This document shows, in pieces, positions 23,310 to 31,565 of a DNA stretch of 39,678 bases; positions within the stretch are counted from its first letter, which is position 1, and each line of letters begins with the position of its first letter. The notes beneath the pieces were generated by a model. That model saw only the letters and a program-made list of their open reading frames with translations. It had not been told where the DNA came from and made no database searches. This stretch comes from Microbacteriaceae bacterium (lineage in GTDB: Bacteria; Actinomycetota; Actinomycetes; Actinomycetales; Microbacteriaceae). A program made the position numbers and the translations under genes. The DNA lies in the NCBI GenBank assembly GCA_014378715.1, contig JACMNE010000084.1, positions 1 through 39,678 of the forward strand, given 5' to 3'.

Positions 23310-23358
23310 ACCCTAGCTCGCGTGCTTCTTGACTGAATATTCAGTCACTAGCTAGGGT
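23310..23358. promoter_or_regulatory. divergent promoters with an 18-bp TetR operator
   Basis: TGACTGAATATTCAGTCA (23330-23347) is a perfect palindrome; its left end forms a TTGACT -35 (23329-23334) for TAGGGT (23353-23358) at 18-nt spacing, 7 nt before the tetR ATG, so that mRNA is probably leaderless. A larger inverted pair, CCCTAGCT (23311-23318) and AGCTAGGG (23350-23357), places a mirror TAGGGT on the minus strand for the oxidoreductase. Binding by the adjacent TetR protein is inferred. Confidence 0.8.
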
Positions 23359-23364
23359 GGCAGC

Positions 23365-23928
23365 ATGACCGACGCGAAGACCACGATCCTCGCCGCGACG
23401 ACCGCCTGCATCGCCCGCACCGGAGTGCGCGGGCTGCGGGTCGGCGATGTCGCCACCGAGGCGGGGGTCTCGCCCGGCCTCCTCTATTACCACTTCACCG
23501 ATCGGGCGGGCCTGCTGGCCGCGACCCTCGACTACATCAACGCCAGGGCGGGCGATCACCGTGCGGCCGCCTCGACAGAGCGCCTCCTCCTCGCCGAGCT
23601 CGACGACTCCTCCGAGGTGCGCCGCGACTCGATCGCCTGGAACGAGCTGCGGGCGAGCGCGATCTTCGATCCCCAGCTCGCCGACGCGATCGGCGGAACC
23701 ACCCGCAGCTGGAACGACGCGATCGCCGCGTCCCTGCCGTCGGGACCGTCCGGCTACGCTGCCGTCGACCGCGCCGAGATTCTCACCACGCTCGTCGAGG
23801 GGCTCGCGGCACGCTGGCTCAGCGGAGCGATGACGGCGGACCGCGCCCGCGGGCTGCTGTCTGCCGCGATGTCGGCCCTCGGCGCGACATCCGCCGCCTC
23901 TACGACACCCTCGAAAGGCACCCCGTGA
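23365..23928 (+). CDS. TetR family transcriptional regulator
   Basis: A 187-residue TetR protein: N-terminal HTH at about 8-55 (RGLRVGDVATEAGVSPGLLYYHFTDRAGLL) and a ligand domain with the SIAWNELRASAIFDPQLA and ALAARWLSGAM-like helices (reading EGLAARWLSGAM). Start ATG 23365 coincides with the predicted transcription start. The stop TGA (23926-23928) overlaps the aguB start, making an operon with the agmatine pathway genes. It probably senses a compound related to agmatine or putrescine or an oxidoreductase substrate, and represses both itself and the divergent gene; the ligand is inference. Confidence 0.9.
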   Translation: MTDAKTTILAATTACIARTGVRGLRVGDVATEAGVSPGLLYYHFTDRAGLLAATLDYINARAGDHRAAASTERLLLAELDDSSEVRRDSIAWNELRASAIFDPQLADAIGGTTRSWNDAIAASLPSGPSGYAAVDRAEILTTLVEGLAARWLSGAMTADRARGLLSAAMSALGATSAASTTPSKGTP

Positions 23929-24884
23929 TGCGCCTGATCACCGCCACCGCTCCACCCTCCCCCGCCCGGGTGGCGCCGCCGACCCGCGCCCCGCTGCGGG
24001 TCGCGCTCGTGCAGCACCGCTGGCGCGAGGACCGCGCGGCCCTCATCACCGTGCTCGACGGCGCGATCGGGCAGGCGGCCGCGGATGGCGCGCGGGTCGT
24101 CTTCCTCCCCGAGCTGACTCTCAGTCGCTACCCAGCGGATGTTCGCGCGGGCGCCGCCCCCGGCCGCTCGGCGGAGCCCCTGACCGACGGGCCCACATTC
24201 GCCTTCGCGGCCTCCGCCGCAGCCCGGCACAAGGTGCTGGTGCACACGTCCCTCTATGAGCGCGCCGAGGGCCAGGATGGCCTCGGCTACAACGCCGCGA
24301 TCCTCGTCTCGCCAGCCGGCGAACTGCTCGCCCACACCCGCAAGATGCACATCCCGGTGACGGAGGGCTACTTCGAGGACACCTACTTCCGGGGCGGCCC
24401 TGACGCCGATGCCTATCCGGTTCACCGACCGGAAGCCCTCGACGGCGCCGCGCTCGGGCTCCCGACCTGCTGGGATCAATGGTTCCCCGAGGTGGCGCGG
24501 CTGTACTCGCTCGGAGGCGCCGAGATCCTCGCCTACCCGACCGCGATCGGGTCGGAACCCGGCTTCCCCGACTTCGACACCCGCCCGCTCTGGCAGAACG
24601 TGATCGTGGGACACGGCATCACGGGCGGCACATTCATGGTGGTGCCCAACCGCACCGGCCGCGAGGGTGCCATCGACTTCTACGGGTCGTCGTTCATCTC
24701 CGACCCCTACGGCCGGGTGCTCGCCCAGGCTCCGCGCGACGAGGAGGCGGTGCTCGTTGCCGATCTCGACCTCGACCAGCGCCGCGACTGGCTCGACCTG
24801 TTCCCGTTCCTGGCGACCCGCCGTCCCGGGTCCTACGGCGCCCTGACCGAGCCTGTCGGGCTCCCCCACGGGGCGACGGCATGA
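23928..24884 (+). CDS. aguB: N-carbamoylputrescine amidase
   Basis: A 318-residue nitrilase-superfamily enzyme hydrolysing N-carbamoylputrescine to putrescine, CO2 and ammonia. The catalytic triad is visible: E62 in FLPELTLSRYP, K139 in HTRKMHIPV and C181 in LPTCWDQWFPEVAR; the CWDQWFPE string is characteristic of AguB. Assignment is supported by the downstream agmatine deiminase, which makes its substrate, with an ATGA overlap (24881-24884). ATG 23928 is chosen, though GTG 23925 is equally possible; AAAGG (23914-23918) serves either. The first ~20 residues (ATAPPSPARVAPPTRAP) form a non-conserved extension. Confidence 0.92.
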   Translation: MRLITATAPPSPARVAPPTRAPLRVALVQHRWREDRAALITVLDGAIGQAAADGARVVFLPELTLSRYPADVRAGAAPGRSAEPLTDGPTFAFAASAAARHKVLVHTSLYERAEGQDGLGYNAAILVSPAGELLAHTRKMHIPVTEGYFEDTYFRGGPDADAYPVHRPEALDGAALGLPTCWDQWFPEVARLYSLGGAEILAYPTAIGSEPGFPDFDTRPLWQNVIVGHGITGGTFMVVPNRTGREGAIDFYGSSFISDPYGRVLAQAPRDEEAVLVADLDLDQRRDWLDLFPFLATRRPGSYGALTEPVGLPHGATA

Positions 24885-25912
24885 CCTGGCGGATGCCGAG
24901 CGAGACCGCGCCGCAGGAGCGCGTCTGGATGGCGTTCCCGCCTCCGCGCACCGATGCCGACGACACCCCGGGTGAGGTCCATCTCGCCCACCTCGCCTGG
25001 TCCGCCGTCGCGAACGCGATCGTGCGCTTCGAGCCCGTGACGATGCTGATCGACCCCGCCTCGCTCGAGGTGGCCAGCGAGCTGCTGTCGCCCGCGGTCG
25101 ACGTGGTCCCCTCTCCACTCGATGACGCGTGGATGCGCGACATCGGGCCGACCTTCGTTCTCGACGACGATGGTCGACTCGGGGCGGTCGACTGGGTCTT
25201 CAATGGCTGGGGGCAGCAGGACTGGGCGGCCTGGGGGCTGGACTGCGCCGTCGGCCGCACCGTCGGTGCCCTCGCGGGTGCCGACACCGTCAGCTCTCCG
25301 ATCGTCAACGAGGGCGGTGGCATCCATGTGGACGGCCTCGGCACTGTGCTCGTTACCGAGACCGTGCAGCTCGACCCCCTGCGCAACCCCGGCCTCACCC
25401 GCGCCGACATCGACGCCGAACTCGCCCGCACGATCGGCGCGACCCACGTTCTCTGGTTGCCGCGCGGCCTCACCCGCGACGCGCAGAGGTTCGGCACCCG
25501 CGGCCATGTCGACATCGTCGCCACGATCCCCTCGCCAGGGGTGCTGCTCGTGCACTCCCAGCGCGACCCGGCCCACCCCGACTTCGAGATCTGCCTCGAC
25601 ATCATCGCGGGCCTTGCCACCACCACGGACGCTGCAGGCACCCCGTGGCGCATCATCGAGATGCCGGCCCCGCGCACCGTCCGCGACGCCGAGGGGTGGG
25701 TCGACTACAGCTACCTCAACCATCTCGTGATCAACGGCGCAGTGATCGCCTGCGCCTTCGATGACGAAGCGGATGTCGGCGCCAGCGCGATCCTGACCGA
25801 GGCCTACCCGGGCCGCGAGATCGTGATGATCGACGCGAGGCCGATCTTCGCCCGCGGTGGCGGGATCCACTGCATCACCCAGCAGCAGCCTCAGGCACTC
25901 CTGCTGAACTAA
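24881..25912 (+). CDS. aguA: agmatine deiminase
   Basis: A 343-residue guanidino-group-modifying enzyme converting agmatine to N-carbamoylputrescine and ammonia. Evidence: DDAWMRDIGPTFV, FNGWGQQDW, NEGGGIHVDGLGT, GHVDI with the catalytic His, and the active-site Cys331 in RGGGIHCITQQQP. Length is somewhat below the usual ~365. It follows aguB by overlap (ATG 24881), so the two complete the agmatine-to-putrescine route under one TetR gene. No agmatine transporter or arginine decarboxylase is in the window. A hairpin lies 28 nt after the stop. Confidence 0.95.
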   Translation: MTWRMPSETAPQERVWMAFPPPRTDADDTPGEVHLAHLAWSAVANAIVRFEPVTMLIDPASLEVASELLSPAVDVVPSPLDDAWMRDIGPTFVLDDDGRLGAVDWVFNGWGQQDWAAWGLDCAVGRTVGALAGADTVSSPIVNEGGGIHVDGLGTVLVTETVQLDPLRNPGLTRADIDAELARTIGATHVLWLPRGLTRDAQRFGTRGHVDIVATIPSPGVLLVHSQRDPAHPDFEICLDIIAGLATTTDAAGTPWRIIEMPAPRTVRDAEGWVDYSYLNHLVINGAVIACAFDDEADVGASAILTEAYPGREIVMIDARPIFARGGGIHCITQQQPQALLLN

Positions 25913-25934
25913 GTGACGTCGCGTTAGGGCCCAC

Positions 25935-25970
25935 GAAAAAACCCCTGAGTCCCGGCGGGGATTCAGGGGT
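25935..25970 (-). terminator. terminator of tRNA-Ser(GCT), shared with aguA
   Basis: ACCCCTGA (25941-25948) pairs with TCAGGGGT (25963-25970), with further partial pairing inside. On the minus strand the stem is followed by TTTTTT (complement of 25936-25941), an ideal U-run for the tRNA transcript. On the plus strand it lacks a U-run but may still end aguA. Confidence 0.8.
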
Positions 25971-25991
25971 ACCAACGGGTGATTCTCAGAG

Positions 25992-26080
25992 CGGAGACGG
26001 AGGGATTTGAACCCTCGGAGCCCTTACGGGCTCTCCACCTTAGCAGGGTGGTGCACTAGGCCGAACTATGCGACGTCTCC
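25992..26080 (-). tRNA. tRNA-Ser (anticodon GCT)
   Basis: Minus-strand 89-nt class II tRNA. The acceptor GGAGACG pairs with CGUCUCC, discriminator G. The anticodon arm CCACC-CUGCUAA-GGUGG holds GCU. A long variable arm (GAGCCCGUAAGGGCUC) marks it as serine type. T loop GGUUCAAAUCC. A terminator follows directly. Confidence 0.95.
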
Positions 26081-26142
26081 AGTTGTTCGTCTGTAATCAT
26101 AGCTTGCCCGCGACGGGGCACCGTGTCGCCGGCCACGTCGGC

Positions 26143-27435
26143 TCAGTTGTTCGCCTTCGAGCAGGTGTACTCGGCTGCGGTCTGCCCCTTGACCCCAGTG
26201 AGCACCAGGCTCGCATCGGGCGTCGGCGACGCGGATGTCGCCGGCGACCCGCCGTCGGAGGGAACCGGAGCCGGGACGGGCTCCGCGGGGGCGGGCGTGT
26301 CCTCGACGACGGAGCCGAGACCGGTGCCCGCGGCCAGCGTGAAGGACTCGTCGTCCTTCAGTATGCGGAAGAGCGCGTCTGCCTGCGCCTTGATCGGGGC
26401 GACCTTGCCGCTGTAGACGCCGCCCTGGCCCAGTGCACCCGGGTATTGCACGAAGGTGATCTTCTCCAGGGGGATGTCCTTGAGTACGAGTGCCATGGCG
26501 ACCATGGTGTTCAGGTTGCCCAACTTGCTCGACAGGGTCATGTTCGAGGTCGCCGCGGTGGCGATGCCGAAGAGCTTTCCCAGGTCGGTGAGGGTGCTGT
26601 CGCTCTTGATCGTGCGCACGAGCGAGGACAGGAAGACCTGCTGCGAGCTGATCCGGCCGAGGTCGCTGCCGTCGCCGACGCCGTGGCGGGTGCGGAGGAA
26701 GTTCAGCGCGTCCTGGCCCATCAGGGTGTACTCGCCTGCGGCCGGCAGGTTGAGGCCGGAGTAGGGGTCGCGGATCGGACCGTTGATGCAGACGGGCACT
26801 CCCCCGACGGCGTTGCTCATGCCGATGACCCCGTTGAAGGTGATCAGGCCGGCGTACGGGATGTCCATGCCGGTCAGCGCCTCAACAGTGAGCACGGTGC
26901 AGGCGAGACCGCCGTACGAGAGGGTGTTGTTGATGGGCTGGGCGGACATCGCGTTGTAGCTGCCGCTGCCGTCCTCCTTCGGGCAGGAGGGGATCGGCAC
27001 CACGAGGTCGCGCGGGAAGCTCACCGCGACGGCACTCTGCTGGTCCGCCGCCACGTGCACGAGCATCGTGACGTCGTTCAGCTCGGCCTGGCGGTCCTTG
27101 CACCCGCCCTCCTTCTCGCACCGGTCGCTGCCGACGACGAGGATATTGAAGCCCCCCTCGTACTTCCCGAGCGCCGGGGGGAGCGCGACAGCCGGTTCGT
27201 TCTGGTCACCGGCGAGCACCACGGTGTGGATATTGCCGGAGAGCTGCGCGAGCGCGATGGCCGACACCGAGACGCTACTGACGAGCCCGATGGTGACGGC
27301 CGCCGCGATGACCCTGGCGACCGCGGCCGCCGGCGAGATGCGCCGGAGTCGTCCGTGGCGGGCGGTCGGCTCGCGGGCGGTGCGGCGTCTGTCGCTCAAC
27401 GAGGGCCCTTTCGACGGCAGGCGGGAGCGGGGCAC
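26143..27435 (-). CDS. LytR-CpsA-Psr (LCP) family cell-wall polymer ligase
   Basis: A 430-residue membrane protein: basic cytoplasmic N-terminus, one membrane segment at about 36-62 (AVARVIAAAVTIGLVSSVSV), then an extracellular LCP domain. Key stretches are FNILVVGSD, ELNDVTMLVHV, VAVSFPRDLVVPIP, and GRISSQQVFLSSLV. LCP enzymes transfer undecaprenyl-linked glycopolymers (teichoic acids, arabinogalactan, capsule) to peptidoglycan. The RxD of many members reads LND here. The C-terminal ~60 residues are a Pro/Ala/Ser-rich tail ending EYTCSKANN. The start GTG 27435 has only CGGA nearby; a downstream TTG is an alternative. It is next to tRNA-Ser on the same strand. Confidence 0.9.
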   Translation of the reverse strand: MPRSRLPSKGPSLSDRRRTAREPTARHGRLRRISPAAAVARVIAAAVTIGLVSSVSVSAIALAQLSGNIHTVVLAGDQNEPAVALPPALGKYEGGFNILVVGSDRCEKEGGCKDRQAELNDVTMLVHVAADQQSAVAVSFPRDLVVPIPSCPKEDGSGSYNAMSAQPINNTLSYGGLACTVLTVEALTGMDIPYAGLITFNGVIGMSNAVGGVPVCINGPIRDPYSGLNLPAAGEYTLMGQDALNFLRTRHGVGDGSDLGRISSQQVFLSSLVRTIKSDSTLTDLGKLFGIATAATSNMTLSSKLGNLNTMVAMALVLKDIPLEKITFVQYPGALGQGGVYSGKVAPIKAQADALFRILKDDESFTLAAGTGLGSVVEDTPAPAEPVPAPVPSDGGSPATSASPTPDASLVLTGVKGQTAAEYTCSKANN

Positions 27436-27490
27436 TCCGGCCGTGTGCTGACGAAATCTTACATGGCCGTGTCAAACGCGGGAATCGAAC

Positions 27491-28639
27491 TCAGACGACG
27501 AGCGACCGCGCCACCGCGGTCAGGGCCGAGGCGAACCCGGGCCCCGATCGCAGGCGGCTGGTCTGCACGAGGTCGTTCACCACGGAGGTCACGGCGAGGA
27601 TGCGGATCCTGCCCACGATCTCGCCGTCGCCCGTGACGGCGCGCTGCAGCTTCACCCAGCGTGCGACGAGGCGGCGCTGGCTCTCGACGGCGACCGCGCG
27701 CTCGTCCAGCGGCAGCTGGTCGAGCTCGGCGATCAGCGTGCGGATCGAGTACGGCCGCGCCACCGCGAATGCGGTGTAGGCCGCGACCTCCCGCTCCAGC
27801 ATCGCCTTCGGGCCTCCGCCGGCGCGGTCGGAGAGGCGCACGGCCTCCCACAGGTCGTCCATCCCGCTCTGGATCGCGGCCGCGAGGATCTCGTGCTTAC
27901 CGGAGAAATGATGGTAGATCGTGGGCCCGGTGATGCCGGCCGCCGCGCCGATGTCGTCGACGCTGGTCGCCGCGAACCCGCGCTTCGCGAACAGCTCGAT
28001 CGCCCCGGCGAGCACCGCCTCGCGCCTGCCAGCCGCCGCGGGCTCCGCGGCGACCTGCATCGGCTCGCCGACCGGCGCCTCGAGCCAGAAGATCCTGGCC
28101 ATCACTCCGCTGAGCAGGTCGATCAGCTCGTTCCGTGGAAGGGTCGAATGGTGGAAGCTCACACTCACCCCGGCACTGATCACCCCGGCGGCGATGAAGT
28201 CCACCTCGCGTGCGGACAGCCCCGGCCGCTCCGCCGACACGAGCGCGGCCAGCGTGCTCGTCAGCAGGCGGATGTCGGCGCGGATCCCCACCTGCTCCTC
28301 GGCCGGCAGATTGCGGGCCTCGCGCTGCCAGAGCACCCCGAGCCCCCGATGATCGAGCTCGCACGCGGCGAACCGGCGCAGCACCTCCGTCGGGGTGCCA
28401 CCCTCGGCCACCACATCGATGAAGAACGCGAACTCCGAGCGGATGACGGCAACCAGCAGCGCCGGCTTGCCCGTGAAGTGCCGATAGAGGGAGGAGGGGA
28501 CCACGTTGAGCTCGCGGGCGATGTCGTCCATGAACACCCGCGCGTAGCCGCGCTCCACGAAGAGGGACGTCGCGGCGGCCACGATCAGCGCACGGCGGTT
28601 GCGCGGGCGGGTTCCGCGCGCGGGGGCGGTCTCATTCAC
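27491..28639 (-). CDS. tandem double-TetR transcriptional regulator
   Basis: A 382-residue protein made of two complete TetR units. HTH 1 is about 15-60 (MDDIARELNVVPSSLYRHF) with its ligand-type helices to about 190. HTH 2 is about 205-250 (VDDIGAAAGITGPTIYHHF) with a second helical domain. A PAAAGRRE linker joins them. One chain could therefore act as a pseudo-dimer. Similar fused TetR proteins occur beside acyl-CoA metabolism genes in actinobacteria (from memory). It is divergent from the thiolase/acyl-CoA dehydrogenase operon, and the gap holds GTGAATTCAC. Starts: adjacent GTG codons at 28642 and 28639; an upstream TTG at 28678 is less likely. Confidence 0.88.
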   Translation of the reverse strand: MNETAPARGTRPRNRRALIVAAATSLFVERGYARVFMDDIARELNVVPSSLYRHFTGKPALLVAVIRSEFAFFIDVVAEGGTPTEVLRRFAACELDHRGLGVLWQREARNLPAEEQVGIRADIRLLTSTLAALVSAERPGLSAREVDFIAAGVISAGVSVSFHHSTLPRNELIDLLSGVMARIFWLEAPVGEPMQVAAEPAAAGRREAVLAGAIELFAKRGFAATSVDDIGAAAGITGPTIYHHFSGKHEILAAAIQSGMDDLWEAVRLSDRAGGGPKAMLEREVAAYTAFAVARPYSIRTLIAELDQLPLDERAVAVESQRRLVARWVKLQRAVTGDGEIVGRIRILAVTSVVNDLVQTSRLRSGPGFASALTAVARSLVV

Positions 28640-28671
28640 CACGCCTGTCCATCCGATCGGTTTCTCCGACC

Positions 28672-28729
28672 TTATCAAGCGGATGACGGGGTGCTACTGT
28701 AAGTGAATTCACGTTTGATTCTTGGAGGA
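28672..28729 (+). promoter_or_regulatory. thiolase operon promoter and palindromic operator
   Basis: TTATCA (28672-28677) and TACTGT (28695-28700) with 17-nt spacing form a weak promoter. The palindrome GTGAATTCAC (28703-28712) covers the expected start point. GGAGGA (28724-28729) is the thiolase ribosome-binding site, 8 nt before ATG 28738. Binding by the divergent double-TetR protein is inferred from position. Confidence 0.5.
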
Positions 28730-28737
28730 ATGCCGCC

Positions 28738-29931
28738 ATGCCCACATCCGTCATCGTCGCCGGAGCACGCACCCCGGTCGGCCGGTTCCTGGGCGCGCTG
28801 TCGCCGCTCTCGGCCGCAGAGTTGGGCAGTGTCGCTATCCGAGCGGCGCTCGAGCGCGCCGGGGTCGCCGCCGACGCCGTGGAGCACGTGATCATGGGCC
28901 AGGTGCTCACGGCGGGCGTCGGCCAGCTGCCGGCCCGCCAGGCCGCTGCCGGTGCGGGGATCCCACTGACCACCCCCTCGGTCACCGTGAGCAAGGTGTG
29001 TCTCTCAGGCATCCAGGCGGTCATCCTCGCCGACCAGTTCATCCGCACCGGCGACCTCCGGGTTATCGTCGCCGGCGGACAGGAGTCGATGAGCCGGGCC
29101 CCGCACCTGGTCCCCTCCTCCCGTACCGGCAGCAAGTTCGGCGCCATCACCCTGCTCGACCACGCGGAGGTCGACGGGCTGCAGGACGCCTTCAGCCATG
29201 AGTCGATGGGCCTGCTCACCGAGGAGCGCAATGACGCTGACCCGCTCGGCCGGGAGGCGCAGGACGCGTTCTCGGTGCGATCACATGCACGCGCGACATC
29301 CGCTCGGGACACCGGGATCTTCGCGCAGGAGATCGTGGCCGTGACCGCGAGCTCGGGAAAGCGCACCGTGGAGGTGACGGCGGACGAGGGGATCCGGCCC
29401 GACACCACACCGGAGTCGCTCGCGCAGCTGCGGTCGGCGTTCCGGCCGGGCGGATCGGTCACCGCGGGCAACGCGTCGCCGATCAGCGACGGTGCCTGCG
29501 CCATGGTGATCATGGACCGCGACCTCGCCGAGAGCCTCGGCCTCGACTGGATCGCCGAGATCGGCGCCCACGGCATGGTCGCCGGCCCCGACACGAGCCT
29601 GCAGGAGCAGCCGGCGAACGCGATCGCCGCGGCCTGCGCCCGGGAGGGCATCTCGCCGTCCGACCTCGATCTCGTCGAGATCAACGAGGCCTTCGCCGCG
29701 GTCGGACTCGCCTCCACGGCAGCCCTCGGCATCGACCCGGAACGCGTGAACGTGAACGGCGGGGCGATCGCGATCGGCCACCCGATCGGGATGTCCGGCG
29801 CGCGCATCCTGCTGCACCTCGCGCTCGAACTGCAGCGCCGCGGAGGCGGGATCGGGGCGGCGGCGCTCTGCGGCGGCGGCGGCCAGGGTGATGCCGTGAT
29901 CCTGCGCGTTCCCCGTACGGCCACCCGATGA
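28738..29931 (+). CDS. acetyl-CoA acetyltransferase (thiolase)
   Basis: A 397-residue thiolase catalysing reversible condensation or thiolysis of acyl-CoA. Catalytic residues are visible: nucleophile C88 in [12 protein letters not shown]348 in [11 protein letters not shown]378 in CGGGGQGDA, plus the NEAFA motif. Length is typical of a degradative or biosynthetic thiolase; chain-length preference is not decidable. It overlaps the acyl-CoA dehydrogenase start (ATGA 29928-29931), so the two likely act in one pathway of fatty, branched or aromatic acid breakdown under the double-TetR regulator. A near-perfect Shine-Dalgarno precedes it. Confidence 0.95.
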   Translation: MPTSVIVAGARTPVGRFLGALSPLSAAELGSVAIRAALERAGVAADAVEHVIMGQVLTAGVGQLPARQAAAGAGIPLTTPSVTVSKVCLSGIQAVILADQFIRTGDLRVIVAGGQESMSRAPHLVPSSRTGSKFGAITLLDHAEVDGLQDAFSHESMGLLTEERNDADPLGREAQDAFSVRSHARATSARDTGIFAQEIVAVTASSGKRTVEVTADEGIRPDTTPESLAQLRSAFRPGGSVTAGNASPISDGACAMVIMDRDLAESLGLDWIAEIGAHGMVAGPDTSLQEQPANAIAAACAREGISPSDLDLVEINEAFAAVGLASTAALGIDPERVNVNGGAIAIGHPIGMSGARILLHLALELQRRGGGIGAAALCGGGGQGDAVILRVPRTATR

Positions 29932-31118
29932 GCACCGCGCTGCACCCGGACACCCTCGCCCTGCCCTACCCCGACGCCGACCTGCTCTTCCTCGACGACC
30001 TGCTGACACCGGAGGAGAGCGAGCGGCTGCACTTCCTCCGCGGCTTCTTCCAGGACACGATCCGCCCGATCGCGGTCGACTACTGGAACCGAGCCGAGTT
30101 CCCCTTCCACCTGCTGCCGCTGCTCGCCGAGCACAGCCTCGTCGGGCACGGGCTGCGGCACGGCTCGCACCTGCTGACCGGGCTCGTGCAGATGGAGCTG
30201 ACTCGCGCCGACACCTCCGTCGGCACGTTCTTCGGGGTGCACAACGAGCTGTTCACCGCGGCCATCCAGGCCCTCGGCTCCGCTGCGCAGCGCGCGGAGC
30301 TGCTGCCCGATCTGCTCGCACTGCGCAAGCTCGGCGCCTTCGCCCTGACCGAGCCGGACAGCGGCTCCGACATCTCCCGCTCGATGTCCACGACGGCCAC
30401 CCGGGACGGTGACGAGTGGATCATCGACGGCGCCAAGCGCTGGATCGGCAATGGCACGATCGCCGACTACGTGCTGGTCTGGGCGCGCGACACCGCCGAC
30501 CAGCAGATCAAGGGCTTCATCGTCGAGACCGACCGGCCCGGCTTCTCGGCGACAACGATCGAGAACAAGATCGCCCTGCGCATCGTGCAGAACGCCGACA
30601 TCACCCTCGACCGGGTGCGCATCCCCGCCACGAACTGGCTGCCGGGCACCACGACGTTCCGCGACACCAACATCCTGCTGCGCAACTCCCGCATCTGGGT
30701 CGCCTGGCAGGCCGTCGGCCAGCAGTTCGCCGCCTTCGACGTGGCCCGCGCCTATGTGGCCGAGCGCACCCAGTTCGGCAAGCCGCTCGCCTCCTTCCAG
30801 CTGGTGCAGGAACAGCTGGCCCGCATGATCGGCAACGCGACCCTCTCACTGAGCCTGATGGTGCAGATGGCCAGGCTGCAGGAGACCGACCGTCTCACCA
30901 TGGACCAGGCGGCGCTGGCGAAGGCCAGCTGCAGCGTCCAGATGCGCGATACCGTCGGCATCGGCCGCAGCCTGCTCGGCGGCAACGGCATCAGCACCGA
31001 CTACGAGATGGCGAAGATCTTCGCCGACGCCGAGGCCATCTACTCCTACGAGGGCACCTACGAGGTCAACTGCCTCATCGTGGGACGCGCCGTGACGGGC
31101 ATCGCCGCCTTCAGCTGA
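29928..31118 (+). CDS. acyl-CoA dehydrogenase (glutaryl-CoA dehydrogenase-like)
   Basis: A 396-residue FAD enzyme oxidising an acyl-CoA to the enoyl-CoA. Features: [11 protein letters not shown] (FAD/substrate loop), [40 protein letters not shown], and catalytic E375 in YEGTYEVN. Overall pattern is closest to the glutaryl-CoA dehydrogenase/short-chain ACX4 branch. However, the arginine that in human GCDH recognises the glutaryl carboxylate (in DSGYRSAMS) is Gly here (DTSVGTFFG), so glutaryl-CoA is an unlikely substrate. Second gene of the thiolase operon by ATGA overlap. Substrate unknown. Confidence 0.92.
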   Translation: MSTALHPDTLALPYPDADLLFLDDLLTPEESERLHFLRGFFQDTIRPIAVDYWNRAEFPFHLLPLLAEHSLVGHGLRHGSHLLTGLVQMELTRADTSVGTFFGVHNELFTAAIQALGSAAQRAELLPDLLALRKLGAFALTEPDSGSDISRSMSTTATRDGDEWIIDGAKRWIGNGTIADYVLVWARDTADQQIKGFIVETDRPGFSATTIENKIALRIVQNADITLDRVRIPATNWLPGTTTFRDTNILLRNSRIWVAWQAVGQQFAAFDVARAYVAERTQFGKPLASFQLVQEQLARMIGNATLSLSLMVQMARLQETDRLTMDQAALAKASCSVQMRDTVGIGRSLLGGNGISTDYEMAKIFADAEAIYSYEGTYEVNCLIVGRAVTGIAAFS

Positions 31119-31127
31119 GCGGCCAGG

Positions 31128-31565
31128 TCATCCCGCCGCGGCGTCGAGTGCGGCCCGCGCGCGCTTCCTGCCGGCCGTTGCGGCGGCGAGCGCCGACCCG
31201 TTCTCCGTCGCGATGCCGAGGGCACCGAGGAAACGCACGAACTGGAGAGCGGATGAGGGCTCAGAATCGGCGGTCTCATCGACGACCAGCTCCACGGCGG
31301 CCGCGAGCGCCAGGAGCACGGCGTCGGCATCGCGACTCACCCGGTCGACCTCGACGGTCTCGGTCTCCCGCCTCGGGGTGGTCCAGCGGAGGATCCAGGT
31401 CGAGGCTTGGGGGTACAGCGTCGCCCGCGCCGCCAGGGGGTCGCGCAGCGGGAGGTAGATGCTGGGGGTGCCGTCGGGCGCGTCGCCGGCCGTCCAGGTG
31501 AGTCCGACGGCGGTGCCCCGCGCGAAGAGGGCGTTGTGGAGCCGTACATCCGCTTGATGGGTCAT
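31128..31565 (-). CDS. conserved-looking small cytoplasmic protein of unknown function
   Basis: A 145-residue protein with no family recognised. It is soluble-looking, with an N-terminal beta-rich part (TAVGLTWTAGDAPDGTPSIY, then TWILRWTTPRRETETVEV) and a helical Ala-rich C-terminal half ending in a basic stretch (AGRKRARAALDAAAG). Its ATG (31563-31565) overlaps the stop of the MFS transporter gene (ATGA), so it is translated as the second gene of that operon. It converges on the acyl-CoA dehydrogenase with a 9-nt gap. A role connected with the transporter is a guess. Confidence 0.7.
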   Translation of the reverse strand: MTHQADVRLHNALFARGTAVGLTWTAGDAPDGTPSIYLPLRDPLAARATLYPQASTWILRWTTPRRETETVEVDRVSRDADAVLLALAAAVELVVDETADSEPSSALQFVRFLGALGIATENGSALAAATAGRKRARAALDAAAG

